From Fagopyrum homotropicum (lineage: Eukaryota > Streptophyta > Magnoliopsida > Caryophyllales > Polygonaceae), in the NCBI GenBank assembly GCA_033239125.1, contig BSWB01000001.1, positions 115,252,916-115,316,915 of the forward strand: a stretch of DNA of 64,000 nt, given 5' to 3'. The notes below the pieces were generated by a model. It had not been told where the DNA came from and ran no database searches. It saw only the letters and a program-made list of their open reading frames with translations. Of this stretch, positions 1-10,742 are shown piece by piece (position 1 is the stretch's first letter; each line of letters begins with the position of its first letter). The position numbers and the translations under genes are program-made.

Positions 1-291
1 AGGTGGAGCCCCGAAAAGCGAAGGATAAATCTAAATTTTATGTTCCACCTCCTGCTTATAAACCACCACTTCCATTCCCTTAGTCAGGGGCTAGAGCACA
101 TCTAGACAAGCATTTTTGTAAGTTTCTAGACCTAATGAATAAACTACACATTAACATCCCTTTCCTTGAAGCCATTCTAGGGATGCCCGCCTATGGGAAA
201 TTTCTGAAAGAGATTCTTTCAAGGAAGAGGAAGATGGAAGATTTTTTGAGAAGTAAGGATAACATCTAAATCCTCAAAGCTCATTCAAATC
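1..291 (+). pseudogene. Gag C-terminal / pre-protease remnant (element A)
   Basis: Translation gives the conserved segment that precedes the protease in elements C and D (a VPPPAYKPPLPFP-like proline stretch, then LHINIPFLEAILGMPAYGKFLKE). A stop falls after the proline stretch near 80 and the reading frame changes near 250, so the piece is not continuous with the protease ORF at 292. It belongs to one original gag-pro reading frame. Its 5' part is outside the window. Confidence 0.7.
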
Positions 292-1293
292 ATGAAGGAA
301 AAGAGGCCACCCAAATTGAGAGATCCCGGTTCATTTTGTATTCCCATGCAAGTTGGGGATGTAACTTATGAAGCGTTGTGTGATCTAGTAGCCAACGTGA
401 GTATCATCTCACTGGAGTTATGTGAGAAAATCAGCATTGGAGAGTCTAAGCCGTTGAAGATAAGGCTATACATGGCGTATCGCTCCATTATCCATCCCGT
501 GGGTATTTTGGAAGAAGTTCCCGTCAAGTTAGGTAATTTCTATTTACCTATAGATTTTGTTGTACTTGACATACCTGCAGATTATCCCATTCCAATCATT
601 CTCGGGAGACTATTTTTAGCAACTTCGGGTTGCAATGTGGATTGTAAGAACGCCAAGTTGAATTACAACATTGGTGGAGATCAAGTGGAGTTTGAATTGT
701 TTGCTGCAATGAAAGGAGAGCCGTTGGAAGATGTTATCTTCAACATCTATGATGAAGAAGAATCAAGAGAATTGGTGAGCTCTATCCTTATTAATGACCC
801 TCTTGAAAGAGTTGTTAGTTTTAGTTTAACGGAGGAAGGTATAGATGTTTCTTGTGATGCAGATATATGGAGCTTAAAAGCATTGGAAGCAGATCCAAGA
901 GCTAAGATTGAGAGACTAATCCAGGAAAAGAAAAGAAATTTAGGTTTCGGTCCCAGTTCCAGTACCTCGACCAAGACACTTTCTGGACCAAGCGAGGTGT
1001 TCTTATCTGAAGAACATCTCGGTCACCCACCTTGGACCTCGACCGAGGTCACAAGCGAGATGATGTCAACTGAGACTTTTGAAAGTCCAGTTCTTCGATC
1101 TAAGTCTACTCCACTGGAAGGAGGAAGCACGGATCCACCTCAGAAAGCACCCCCAGTCGTGGAGCTTAACCCATTTCCTAGTCACTTGAGGTATGCTTTC
1201 CTTGGTCCCGATTCTAGTTATCCCGTTATCATTAGTGCTTCCCTTTTTGAAACTGAATTTTCTAAACTGATACATGTCCTTAGAAAATATTGA
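292..1293 (+). pseudogene. Aspartic protease and PR-RT linker (element A)
   Basis: This 333-residue open stretch is the retropepsin-like protease of an Athila-type polyprotein plus the linker to RT. The start of the ORF (PPKLRDPGSFCIP) and the later ILGRLFLATSGC segment align with the protease of element C. The active site reads DLVAN around residue 31 where C and D have DLGAS, so the catalytic triplet is altered and activity is doubtful. After about residue 210 comes a low-complexity linker rich in Ser and Thr. Its DNA (958-1065) contains several copies of the CCTCGACCGAGG-like palindrome typical of element A. The ORF ends just before the conserved pre-RT segment (YAFLGPDSSYPVI is still inside), so protease and RT are separated by a stop. 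Confidence 0.82.
958..1065 (+). repeat. Palindrome cluster in the PR-RT linker of A
   Basis: The stretch contains CCTCGACC near 965, AGCGAGGTG near 990, ACATCTCGGTC near 1014 and CCTCGACCGAGG near 1037. These are half-sites and a full site of the element-A palindrome. The cluster sits inside coding DNA, at the same place where C and D carry CCACGGCCGTGG and F carries AATCTC/GAGATT. Confidence 0.75.
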
Positions 1294-1347
1294 AAGGCTT
1301 TAGGTTATACTATTGATGATCTTGTTGGCATTAAGCCTTCTTTTTGC

Positions 1348-2375
1348 ATGAATAAGATACTAATGGAGGACGATCATAAGACCTCACGGGAACCTCAAAG
1401 ACGGTTAAATCCGATTATGAAAGAGGTTGTGAAGAAGGAGATTCTTAAGTTGTTGGATGCAGATATCATATTTCCCATATCGGATAGCAAGTGGGTGAGC
1501 CCGGTGCATGTAGTTTTGAAGAAAGGAGGAATGACTGTTGTGACGAATAAGAACAACGAGTTGATTCCAACTAGGACCGTTACGGGCTGGAGGATGTGCA
1601 TTGATTATAGGAAGCTGAACGTGGCCACTTGGAAGGACCACTTCCCGCTCCCCTTTATAGATGTAATGCTTGAACGGTTAGCTCAAGACTCTCATTTTTG
1701 CTATTTAGATGGTTATAGTGGCTTCTTTCAGATTCCTATCCATCCGGATGATGAAGAGAAGACCACTTTCACTTGTCCATGGGAGACATTCGCTTATAGG
1801 AGGATGCCATTTGGATTGTGTATCGCACCTGCTACCTTCCAGCGTTGTATGATGGCAATATTTTCCGAGTACATTGAGAAGATCATGGAGGTATTCATGG
1901 ATGACTTTTCGGTATATGGTTCCTCTTTCGATAATGTTTGACTAACCTTTCTCTAGTGCTACAACGTTGTGAAGACACTAATCTTGTTTTGAATTGGGAG
2001 AAGTGTTACTTTATGGTTAGTGAAGGAATTGTGCTAGGACACCTCGTTTCCAACGGAGGTACTGAGGTTGATCGATCTAAGATCGAGACTATAGAGAAAC
2101 TTCCTCCCCCTTATTCTATTAAGGGTGTAAGGAGTTTTCTCGGGCATGCAGGTTTCTATAGGGGGTTCATCAAGGATTTCTCGAAGATTTCTAAACCACT
2201 CACTAATCTCTTGGATAAAGATGTTGTTTTTGAGTTTTTGCAGGAATTCCTTGATGCGTTTTACAGGATAAAGGAAGCGTTGATCACCGTTCCCATCATT
2301 GAACCTCCCGATTGGACTTTGCGCTTTGAGATCATGTGTAATGCTAGTGATGTGGCCGTAGGAGCGGTAGTTTGA
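1348..2375 (+). pseudogene. Reverse transcriptase (element A), frameshifted
   Basis: Two overlapping open stretches (1348-1941 and 1938-2375) together cover the Ty3/gypsy RT palm and fingers, with the catalytic segment FMDDFSVYG near residue 186 of the first part. The second part continues with LSLVLQRCEDTNLVLNWEKC and the conserved VRSFLGHAGFYRGFIKDFS segment. A one-base change near 1937 shifts the frame. A stop ends it at about 2373 in the RNase H entry region, and after about 2436 the sequence jumps to post-integrase DNA. RNase H and the whole integrase (about 2 kb) are missing. Confidence 0.88.
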
Positions 2376-2744
2376 CAAAAGAAGGATGGCCGGACAAACG
2401 CCATTAACTATGCTAGCAAGACGCCAGATTAAGCTCAACTGATGAGCACTTGCACTTGCTGGAATGTTTGATAGACTTCCTTATCTCACCCAATGATGGA
2501 GGTGAATTATGGGGTGAGGACACCTTCCAGCATGTTTAGGGATAATGTACGGTCCAACTAGCGATCTTAAATCAAGCACTTCTTGGGAGGCAACCCAGAG
2601 TATTGCTTTCTTTTCCCTTTTTCCTAGCTTAGTTTTAGATAGTTTACTTTGCTTCGCTTTTGGCGTCCTCTAGACAGAAACCATGTAATTTCTAAGAAAG
2701 GATTACAGCTGAGGAGCTACAATGGAAGGACAGAAGTTCGAGAA
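2376..2744 (+). other. Deletion junction and post-integrase leader (element A)
   Basis: RNase H similarity stops near 2436. From about 2560 the DNA matches the sequence that follows the integrase stop in C. The joint lies between these points. The only conserved piece recognised is the hairpin segment at 2574-2600. No ORF is supported here. Confidence 0.65.
2574..2600 (+). other. Conserved post-integrase hairpin segment (A)
   Basis: The sequence AAGCACTTCTTGGGAGGCAA followed by CCCAGAG matches the segment right after the integrase stop in C (33625-33651), and in reverse in D (44130-44155) and F (16571-16596). In C the arms CTTGGG and CCCAAG pair around AGGCAA. In A the right arm is slightly changed. 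Confidence 0.7.
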
Positions 2745-2772
2745 ATTTAGAAGACAAAGTTTGATTGAGAAA

Positions 2773-2914
2773 CATCTCGGTTGCTGTCACAACACCTCGA
2801 CCGAGATGTTCTTGGGGCAACCGAGGCGACTAGGTCTGACATCCAGTCAGACACCTCGGTCCGGTCGGGACCACCTTGACCGAGGTGAAATCAAATTTAG
2901 AGATGGGTATAAAA
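2773..2914 (+). promoter_or_regulatory. Palindrome modules and TATA box upstream of env-like ORF (A)
   Basis: Two dyads lie here. The first has arms CTCGGTTGC (2776-2784) and GCAACCGAG (2817-2825) around a central CCTCGACCGAG. The second has 10-base arms CACCTCGGTC (2852-2861) and GACCGAGGTG (2878-2887). A TATAAAA box follows at 2908-2914, 20 bases after the last arm. The order palindromes then TATA resembles the element's LTR promoter. That this is a separate promoter for the env-like gene is inference. Confidence 0.6.
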
Positions 2915-3279
2915 GGCAAGACGGTTTTTCTCTCTGTCCTTATTTTCCCTCCCACAGCAAGCCTCGACCGCGGCGCTACCCTAGCCTCGTTTCCTCGTTT
3001 CTTGCTCGTTTTATCACGATTTTTTGTTCGATTTCACCGGAGGAAGCAAGATGATCGATTTCCAAGCATCAATCAGCAAGGAAAATGCTCCAAATCTGCA
3101 GAATCTGGGTATTTCGTTCTAAAACCCTAACTCTTCTTTCTTTCACTGATTTAAGATAGATCTGGCTCTGGTTGCCGATTATTATTGCTGAAAAGGATAT
3201 AAGTACCCCATAGGAAGCATTAGGTAGTGATTTGGGGGAAAATAACTGGAAAATCAGAGAGTTCGATCGAACAACATTT

Positions 3280-3336
3280 CACCTCGGTCTAGTCTGCTGT
3301 GTCTCGGCCGAGATGGTTGTTAGGACAACCGAGGTG
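3280..3336 (+). repeat. Tripartite palindrome just before env-like ATG (A)
   Basis: Outer arms CACCTCGG (3280-3287) and CCGAGGTG (3329-3336) are perfect inverses. They flank a central perfect palindrome TCTCGGCCGAGA (3302-3313). The env-like start codon follows at 3353. C and D have the same arrangement with a different core sequence. Confidence 0.85.
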
Positions 3337-3352
3337 TTCATCTGTCAGAATC

Positions 3353-4789
3353 ATGAGCAGTCGATCAGATCGCCAACTTGTTTTAAGGGATAGACCCAAT
3401 AGTTCCTCCTCTTCTTCTGCATCTCATCCTACTATACCGGTGATCTATGAGCGTCACTAGGCCGACTTTGACCGTATTTGCGGGCGTCCCATTGTTGCCA
3501 TGCGATTTTTAGATGTTGCTTCCTTCAAGTGCCTCCACGTGGCGGACGACTTGAGGAAGATGATATCGATGGTAGGGATAGAGGAGTTTATGGAGATCCG
3601 AGCTCCCACCTACCTAGATCTGACCATGGAGTTCGTGAGTTCTGTCACTCACGTGCCTGAGAGAAACAACATCAAGTACCGGTTGCTGAACCGGAACTAC
3701 ATAGTATTGATGGACCAGTTCAGAGAGGTTTTTGGCTTCGCGACCCCCACCATTATTGATTTTCCTTCCCGAGCCGTAGCTCGAGACTTTTGGGGCGAGA
3801 TCGCCCACGTAGTTGAGCACAATGACAGATGGAGACCTAGAGACTCCAAAGAGTGCATCATCTTTCACTCAGCCTTCTTTCTTGCTCACCGTATATTCAG
3901 CGAGACTCTTCTGGCGCGTACTGAGATGCCCCAAAAGGTCCGACAGGGGGAGTTGTTGAGCATGTTCTGCATGGTTACATGAGGAGTCCCTGATTATGGA
4001 CGCATGTTAGCTGAGGACTTGCACATGATCAAGGGCAAGTCCAAGGGAGATATCTGTTGCGGAGTCTTGGTGACCCATATTGCTACTGCCATGGGTCTGG
4101 ATCTGAGTGCATGTACAGTGGTTGCGGCTGCGAAGCTGCTGGGATTTTAAGAGATGATCACGAGGCGTATTCTCGTTCCTCGTGGTCTTAATACACCTTA
4201 TGTCGCTATGCCGTGGGAGACTACGGTTCCATAGGGCATTTTATGGTCGTCCCAGTTCTCAGTCTTCGACCGTCAATATTGGTCTTCTACATGGTTTCCT
4301 TACATGCAGGATGCCAGATATGCTACACCAGCTGATGATGAGGAGGAGTTTGATGGAGGCGCTGCTATGGAGACCGTAACTGATACCGGCATACCTAGTG
4401 TGCTAGTTGTCGACCTTGATGACGAGGCGACAGATGAGAAGGCAGCAACACCACCACGACCAGCTCAGAGCAGATTCCGTAGACGTAGGGATCCAGAGGC
4501 ACACCGATGGATCGATGAGCTGACCGATCAGATGATTGACTCCTATGCAGCTATGGCAATAGATATGTCCCAGTGCCTTATTGATGAGCGCCGACACACT
4601 AATAGTTTGATGCATCAAATTATAGAGAGCCAGCATTACCAACACTGTATGATGGAGATTCGGTTTCAGCATATGATGGGGTATCCATTTGATCCTACCC
4701 AGCATCCCTACATTCCACATCCACCACCACCGCCACCAACTGACAAGGATTTGAGCTTCACGGATTTTCTTTATTTATTTATTATGTAG
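3353..4789 (+). pseudogene. Athila ORF1 / env-like protein (element A), in-frame stops
   Basis: The gene behind the integrase position in Athila elements is usually called env-like or ORF1. Read from ATG 3353, one frame runs 479 codons to 4789 with four nonsense codons (3458, 3980, 4148, 4232) and no frameshift. The core aligns with the C and D proteins: a basic/Ser-rich N-terminus, then the region with YRLLNRNYIVLMDQFREVFGF and FHSAFFLAHRIFSETLLARTEMPQK. The C-terminal part (HRWIDELTDQMIDSYAAMAI and a proline run) is unlike C and D. No signal peptide or membrane segment is visible. Nonsense-only decay in a partner of a deleted integrase is notable. Confidence 0.75.
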
Positions 4790-4834
4790 TTCAGCTAGGT
4801 ACGGGGAGTTTCCTGATTCTAGATTCTTATTTGA

Positions 4835-4870
4835 CCCATTGGGACAATGTGTCTCAAGTATGGGGTATTT
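4835..4870 (+). other. Hairpin plus PPT-like tract, copy 1 (A)
   Basis: CCATTGGGACAATGTG can fold with CATT/AATG arms around GGGAC. It is followed by CAAGTATGGGGTATTT, almost identical to the tract right before the 3' LTR (6165-6180). The same pair of tracts is found in C and F. Confidence 0.7.
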
Positions 4871-6141
4871 GGATGTATGATTTGACATTATGTGTGTATG
4901 CTTGTATGACTTCATCGGATATCTATGATCCTATTCTGTTTACTTGGCTCTATGTGTTTATCTGCCATTACATGCATATGTACAGGTTTTTGTTTGTGAA
5001 AAATGTCGAAAACTGGTTTGAAATTTTTTTTTATTGACCTCGACCGGGATGTTCTTGACTGAACGAGGTAGACACCTCGGATGACGCCAGAACACCTCGA
5101 TCGAGGTGGGTTCTTAACTTAGAGTTTTTCGAAACGATTTTTGTTCTTCTTCTCTGGATATGACGTCAGTGATGATTCTGTTTGCAGATTGGTTTTGAAA
5201 TCTTTATATGCTCGAAAGGTTTTATGATATGTTTAAGTTGCAAAATGCTTTGTTTGAAGTTTTAGCATGCTTAATACTTTGTTTTTATCAAAATTATGTT
5301 GGATTTGAAGGTTGACACCACATGATGAGTTCCATCACATTCTTCCTGGGATGATTAAGGCAATTCATTCTCTTTTCTTGTTCTTCTTGATCATGCTTAT
5401 CCCCTCATATACATATTTGCCTCCCTTTACCTATCCGGGAATTTGGAAGCAAGTGAAGAAAAGCAAGTGAAAGTGAAGTTGAGATGTTGGCTGAAAGTCT
5501 TAGAAAGAAACAAATAGGTTTGGGGAAGTCAATCATGATGATGAGTAACAAGGCACCATTCACATAGCCGGGTGTTTATGTCTTGCCAAAGTCGGATTGA
5601 GCGATATTCCTAACGGGTCATGGTATGTGCATCAAGGGTTTGAGGCATCTCGAGAAATTGATGATTGCTGATCTCCTAGGCTTAAGTTATTGTGCACCTC
5701 TGTCCATGCATCCCAAAAAGTAAAGTAAAATAAGCAAAGCTTATTGGTGGAAGATGTTGTGATTCAAAGAAAGTGAAGTAAGATCCTTTTCCCGGATTCT
5801 AGCACCACATTACCCTATATACATCCCACCCTCACACGTTTCTTGACCTCTTTTGGAAGCCCTTGAGACCTCGAGCTTGTTGATTGACTTGGTGGTTTAA
5901 ACTGGATTATACATGATTGATTTCGATAAATATGATTTATTATGCATTCAATGATTTTATGCAAAGATGAACAACTTTCTTATACTCATAAAATGTTTTG
6001 ATCATGTCTTGATTTCATGTGCCATGAAGCATTCTCTTAGAGTGATCTATGAGTTGAGCACATCACCAAAAATGTTTTGAAATGATTTTCATTGATTTTT
6101 CTGACTTATAATTCATTCTATCTTGTATCTAAGATTTGGAA

Positions 6142-6180
6142 CTTGCTTGGGGACAAGCAAGAGACAAGTATGGGGTATTT
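6142..6180 (+). other. Hairpin plus polypurine tract at the 3' LTR (A)
   Basis: CTTGCTTGGGGACAAGCAAG (6142-6161) has 7-base perfect arms around GGGGAC. Then comes AAGTATGGGGTATTT and the LTR start TGATAGCATG at 6181. The position is that of the plus-strand primer of LTR elements. The tract itself is short and mixed. Confidence 0.75.
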
Positions 6181-7845
6181 TGATAGCATGTTATATTGTC
6201 TATATTTCGGGGCTAATTTAGACGTTTTATCTTCATAAATCTGCATGTATGGATGTATATTATGTGATTATATTGTTGTTTCATCTACCTTTGCGGGAAT
6301 CGAGGTCTACACCTAGTTTCGTTGTAATTGTAGGTAAAATGACACGTTTTGCATTAAAATGGAGCTAAGGGAGATAAGGAGTCATTGGAGCTACATTTTG
6401 GAGCTTAAGGAAGACCTCGGGAAGCATGCAAATGATTAAGATGATTTACTTTGGACCAGATTCGAGAGATTTCACATTCAGTTGAGATTCACTTCAGTCA
6501 GCTACAGTTCCACCTCGACTGAGGTGATCTTGAGGAGCGTCCCGACCGAGGCTAACATCCTGTCGCCGGCGAGATCTTTATTTTTGGCTGAGATCTTTTA
6601 TTTTTGGAAAGAAGATATCTCATATTTTTACTGGATTTCTGGAAGGAAGATATTATTTCTGGATGATTTATTTTGAGAGAGAAATATATATTTTATAGGA
6701 AATTATCTTTTTAAGATATTTTATCTTTGGAAGATGATTCTCCTATATAAAGGGTTGGATTTTCCACAATTCAACCATGCTTGGAGCATCCAGCAATTGA
6801 GGGATTTTCTGGAGGTTTGAAGGAAGTATTGAAGGATTGAAGTTCAAGGAAGGGAGGAATCATACTTGGAGATAGCTTTGAAGGAGTTTGTAAGACTTTC
6901 TTAGATTGTCTTTTTTGGTTTATTGTATTTGTTGATTTGTGACTTGAGGAACGCAGTTTATTTGTTATTTGATTCAATTATTGAAACCTTTTTTTAAGGT
7001 TTTCTTGTTCGAATATTGATTCCTTTTCCATTAATTTGATTATTGTTATCATGATGATTGTTGGCTAAGTTTCTTATGCGATTCTAGGGTGATTGGCTGA
7101 AAGTTGTGGGAAAGACGATGATAAAATGATCTTAATCCCAGTGGGACCCAGAAAGCTCGAGTCTTTACCTTAACCCTAGAACACCTCGCTCAGACGTTGA
7201 ACATCTCGGCCGGGTTGGAATCTGACTGAACGAGGTGAACTTTCCTGAACCTTATCTGAAGTTAAGAGTTTTAAGTTTGCCAAATCCTATCCTTATTACA
7301 CCTTTCCTGGTTCAACGCAAACCTAGGATGAGACTTACTTGGTGATTCCTTTGTTTGTTTACCTAAGATCATGAGTGTCGGTAATAAAGGTTTATCCTTT
7401 ATTGGGGTTTGAGTGTGCCTTAATCCCATCTTTGTGAGTTAGCCTGAGACTTACCCGGTAAAGGTTGATTCTATTCCCTTGGGTGGTGTATTGGTTTGAT
7501 TCTATTCCCACCTTAGAAACACCTTCCCTTTGCAAAACCTCAGCTTTGTCTGCGTTATCCTTTGAGATCTTGAGTTGGAACCACAACTACATGCTTTAAT
7601 CCCTAGAATCCACATTTCCCATTACTTGACTTTTACATCATCTTTGATTGCTTTAACTGATTTTAGTTAATTGCAATATTTGACAACCTGATTCTGTGCT
7701 TTGTTTCACCTAAGTCCCTGTGATCGACCCCTGGAATTCTTGCTTTTATTACAATTGACCCGTACACTGCGGGTTCGCATATTTGTTCAAGCATACTTCT
7801 TCGGTTATAAATATTAAAGCTTGCACACACCATTTGGAGCGAACA
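6181..7845 (+). repeat. 3' LTR of element A
   Basis: It starts TGATAGCATG after the PPT and ends GGAGCGAACA, giving 1665 bases, close to the 1.7 kb LTRs of C and D. A palindrome CACCTCGACTGAGGTG lies at 6511-6526, a TATATAAA box at 6744-6751, and a second tripartite palindrome at 7182-7237 (arms CACCTCG and CGAGGTG around CATCTCGGCCGGG). CCGTACACTGCGGGTTCGC lies at 7760-7778, 67 bases before the end, as in the other Athila LTRs here. Confidence 0.85.
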
Positions 7846-8074
7846 CGCATTCCCTTTATCTGAATTTTATATCATCTTTGATTGCTTTAATTTGTGGGCA
7901 TTAGTTATTTGACAACCTGATTTCCGTGCTTTGTTTCACCATAGTCCATGTGTTCGACCCCTGAAATTCTTGCTTTTATTACAATTGATCCGTACACTGC
8001 GGTTTCGCATATTGTTCAAGCATCCTTCTTGGGTTATAAATATTAAAGCTTGCACACACCTTTTGGAGGGAACA
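7846..8074 (+). repeat. Tandem duplication of the A LTR end
   Basis: The last about 205 bases of the LTR (7637-7845) recur at 7871-8074 with a period of 234 bases and moderate divergence, including a changed copy of the CCGTACACTGCGG motif at 7990. The second copy ends GGGAACA where the first ends GCGAACA. Confidence 0.8.
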
Positions 8075-9363
8075 CTATGTCCCCTTTCCCCACAAAGGTT
8101 TGGAATAGGGGATCAAGCCTCCCCTCTTGGTAAACTGGTCACAGAGAACCCCCACACTCTCGACGAGCTTCAGGCAAGTTGTCATGACCCGGTTATAATG
8201 CACTTGGGCCAATTAATAAACATATATGGTCGTCCTAGTCCGGTTTAGGTTATCCATGCAACATTCATATGCAAAAACACCACTATCACAATCACTCAAT
8301 CTCATAAAAGCTAGCTAAGTAAGTCCATAGGATTTACTTGTCATAGGTAATCCTCAACAAACGTGTTCATAGTTTCCCCTCGAGAAAATGATCAATGTCT
8401 GCATCAGCAAGGCACACAAAATATCAAACACTATCCAAGGCTAGGAGATTCCACCTTCTAGACCCCACGATCATACCCAAATCATAACCCATATCTAAAC
8501 CTCGATAACTCATCACAACTCACAACTACCTAAGGCATAACCTCAACATAGAACACCATCAAACTCGACATAAAAAATCAAACAAGCTCTCAAGCTAACC
8601 CTAACAGAAGGGAAATGAAGGACACATACCACACTTGGTATGTCCTGGAAAAAGATGTACTTGCGTAAACGGGAAGACGCAGGAGCGGTGACAAGCCGTG
8701 GGAGTGGTGGCTCATAGCCCCAGGGGCGGTGACACTCTTCTAACGTGGGGGCGGCACTGACAAGGCGCACGGGCGGCCAAAACTGTAGAAGGCGATATCT
8801 TGCTTCTCTTCATTCCTTCGTTCAATCTCTTCACTTCTTTTGGTTCCAAAGGCCACCAACAACATATGCATACATGTATACTTCATCAATTGTCCAGAAA
8901 ATGTGCACAAGATCACTCTTGTGGGACATAAACCAAGAAGAAGAAGGAAATGAAAGAGGAGGAGGAATAGAGATAACCTACCACTTGCAGAACAGAACCA
9001 AGACTCGCATAGCTGGCCTCTCAAGCCACAACAATCATCAACCATACACGTTCCTCAACATCTCAGCCATCAACATACACAACCAAAGCTTACACTAGAT
9101 AGAAAACCAAGAAGAAATCAAGGAAGAAAGGTAGAATGTGGAAGAGAAGAAGAAGATGAAGGCCGGAAGAGTTGGAAGGGAAACCCTCATCACAGGGGAA
9201 AAGGAAGCTTATAAAGGAAGCAAAGGAAAAATCAAGATGGTCAAAGAAGGCGACGCCCGACATCAAAACCGCGACGGCGAACCATCGGAGCCGCGGGGGC
9301 GGCGCCGCACCTACGACCAAACAATGACGCAGGGGCGGGATCCCTAAAAGAATAAGGCTATCA
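8075..9363 (-). repeat. Truncated chromovirus-type LTR K
   Basis: Read in reverse, it starts TGATAGCC at 9363 and carries two GC-rich clusters (about 9250-9340 and 8660-8770), placed as in LTR J and LTR M. Its far part (8090-8330) matches the LTR fragment at 23800-24070, including the ccggtttag and gctaagtaagtcc segments. The terminal part is missing on the left, where it abuts the duplicated A LTR. The right end sits in integrase DNA, immediately before YGRRC-coding sequence. Confidence 0.65.
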
Positions 9364-10001
9364 TAGTACGGACGGAGATGCCATAATCCTTTATTTTGGG
9401 ATGAGCCGAGATATATTAGTGGTATAGCTCCCGAGCATATACAGGATGATATAGCCCGAGTGACATTGGTTAGAGAGCGGATACTAGCTGCATAGAGCCA
9501 CCAAAAGTCGTATGCAGATAAGAGGCGTCGGCCTCTACAGTTCAGAGTTGGAGCTCATGTCTGGTTGAGAGTGTCTCTGATATAAGGTGTAAGACGTTTT
9601 GGCATAAAGGGAAATTTGAGTCCCCAAAATGTGTACCTTTTGAGATTCTGGAGCGAGTTGGAGATGTGGCATATCGAGTCGCGTTGCCACCCAGACTGGA
9701 GGGTGTTTACCAAGTCTTTCACGTGTCTCAGCTGAGAGAGTATATAGTAGATCCGAGACACATTGTTAGTTATGAGGACTTAGTGGTTGAGTAGGACCCC
9801 ACGTTTGTTGAGCATCTAGTAGTAGTCCTAGAGCGGGGTATGAGATGCTTGCGCTCGAAGGAATTTCCAATGTTGAGGGTACATTGGTCTAGACGGGGAG
9901 CCGATGAGGCTACGTGGGAGACGGAGGATAGTATCCGGAGGAACTATCCCGAGTTTTATGTTGAGATAGCCGCATCTGTAGGCTTGACGAGCGATTCTTA
10001 G
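9364..10001 (+). pseudogene. Chromovirus integrase C-terminus and chromodomain
   Basis: The frame beginning at about 9366 gives YGRRCHNP, then IQDDIARVTLVRERILAA, a stop, SHQKSYADKRRRPLQFRVGAHVWL, a frame change near 9575, GVRRFGIKGNLSP, and RVALPPRLEGVYQVFHVSQL. These are the GPY/F-type integrase end of Ty3/gypsy chromoviruses. It is followed by a chromodomain-like tail (CLRSKEFPMLRVHW, DEATWETEDSIRRNYPEF) and a TAG at 9999-10001. An extra in-frame TAG lies near 9793. The upstream part of the polyprotein is missing, cut by LTR K. Confidence 0.85.
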
Positions 10002-10270
10002 TTATAATTTGGTGAGTTATGTGCGTATGTGATATTATATGTGGTTTATTTTTCGTGCTAGATTGTAATCGTATTAGATCTTGTTGGGCTAACACGAGTT
10101 GTGATTATAGTTTTGCCGGAGAGGGTTTTACCTCCATGCTATCTATTTGAGATTGTAGTTATTGGAGATGTTATGCCTCCGTGAGTTTGAGTGTATATAC
10201 ACGGTGTTGAGACCTAAAGGATCTGTTATTATTGATGTTTTGGGACGAAACTTATTTTAGGTGGATCTGA
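10002..10270 (+). other. 3' untranslated part of chromovirus J
   Basis: A non-coding T- and G-rich stretch between the chromodomain stop and the LTR start. I see no gene and no clear long polypurine run. Confidence 0.6.
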
Positions 10271-10669
10271 TGTAACAACCATGTTCTTTTGGAGATCCCA
10301 CGACCGCACCACACCTCACCTACAGTCGCGTCACCACGGGTGCGGCTTTGTCGGGCCGCGGTCGTGGCATAGAAGTAAACGACTGCCTTATTAGCCGACT
10401 TCCGTTTTTTGTTTCTTCCTTCTTAAGCTTATTTTTCTCTCTCCCGTTCTAAGGTTTTTAGAACTCTCTCCCCAGTTTTTCTTCGTCTCTCTCTTTCATG
10501 TACTCACTCTCCGCTTCCTCTTTGCTTCTCCTTCTTGTTTTATCCTTGGTTTCTTCCTTCAACTGAAGATTGATGTTGATGATGATGTGTGGATAGTTGT
10601 TATGGAGAGCTAACTAGGTTGCAGCTTGATTTCCTTCCTGGTAGCTAAGAAGAGTGGTGAGCCATTCTT

Positions 10670-10742
10670 CTTCTTTCTTTCTATCTTTTTTCTTCTTCTT
10701 CTTCTTCTTCGTCTTCTTCTTCTTCTTCTTCTTCTTCTTCTT
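10670..10742 (+). repeat. (TTC)n microsatellite
   Basis: A run of TTC/CTT triplets with a few interruptions inside LTR J. It makes a poly-Leu reading frame on one strand and a poly-Lys frame on the other, neither of them a gene. Confidence 0.9.

Larger units (their letters stand above)
4790..6180 (+). other. Non-coding 3' spacer of element A
   Basis: About 1.4 kb without a credible gene. It holds a hairpin plus PPT-like tract at 4835-4870, palindromes at 5036-5110 (including the 16-base CACCTCGATCGAGGTG at 5093-5108), and a block at about 5512-5690 that is nearly the same in C and recognisable in D and F. The second hairpin plus PPT lies at 6142-6180, directly before the LTR. Confidence 0.75.
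1..8074 (+). mobile_element. Athila-type Ty3/gypsy element A, left-truncated by window
   Basis: Order on the plus strand is end of gag, aspartic protease, reverse transcriptase, a deletion that removes RNase H and integrase, an env-like ORF, a long non-coding spacer, a PPT-like tract and a 3' LTR. The 5' LTR and most of gag lie outside the window. The lineage call rests on similarity of the PR, RT and env-like products to elements C and D here, which carry tRNA-Asp primer sites. The element cannot be autonomous because the integrase is gone. It carries its own palindrome family (CACCTCG/CGAGGTG). Confidence 0.88.

Noticed and set aside
8543..9347. Several ORFs of 70-117 residues on both strands
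   Set aside because: They lie inside the non-coding LTR fragment K and do not correspond to any retrotransposon protein.
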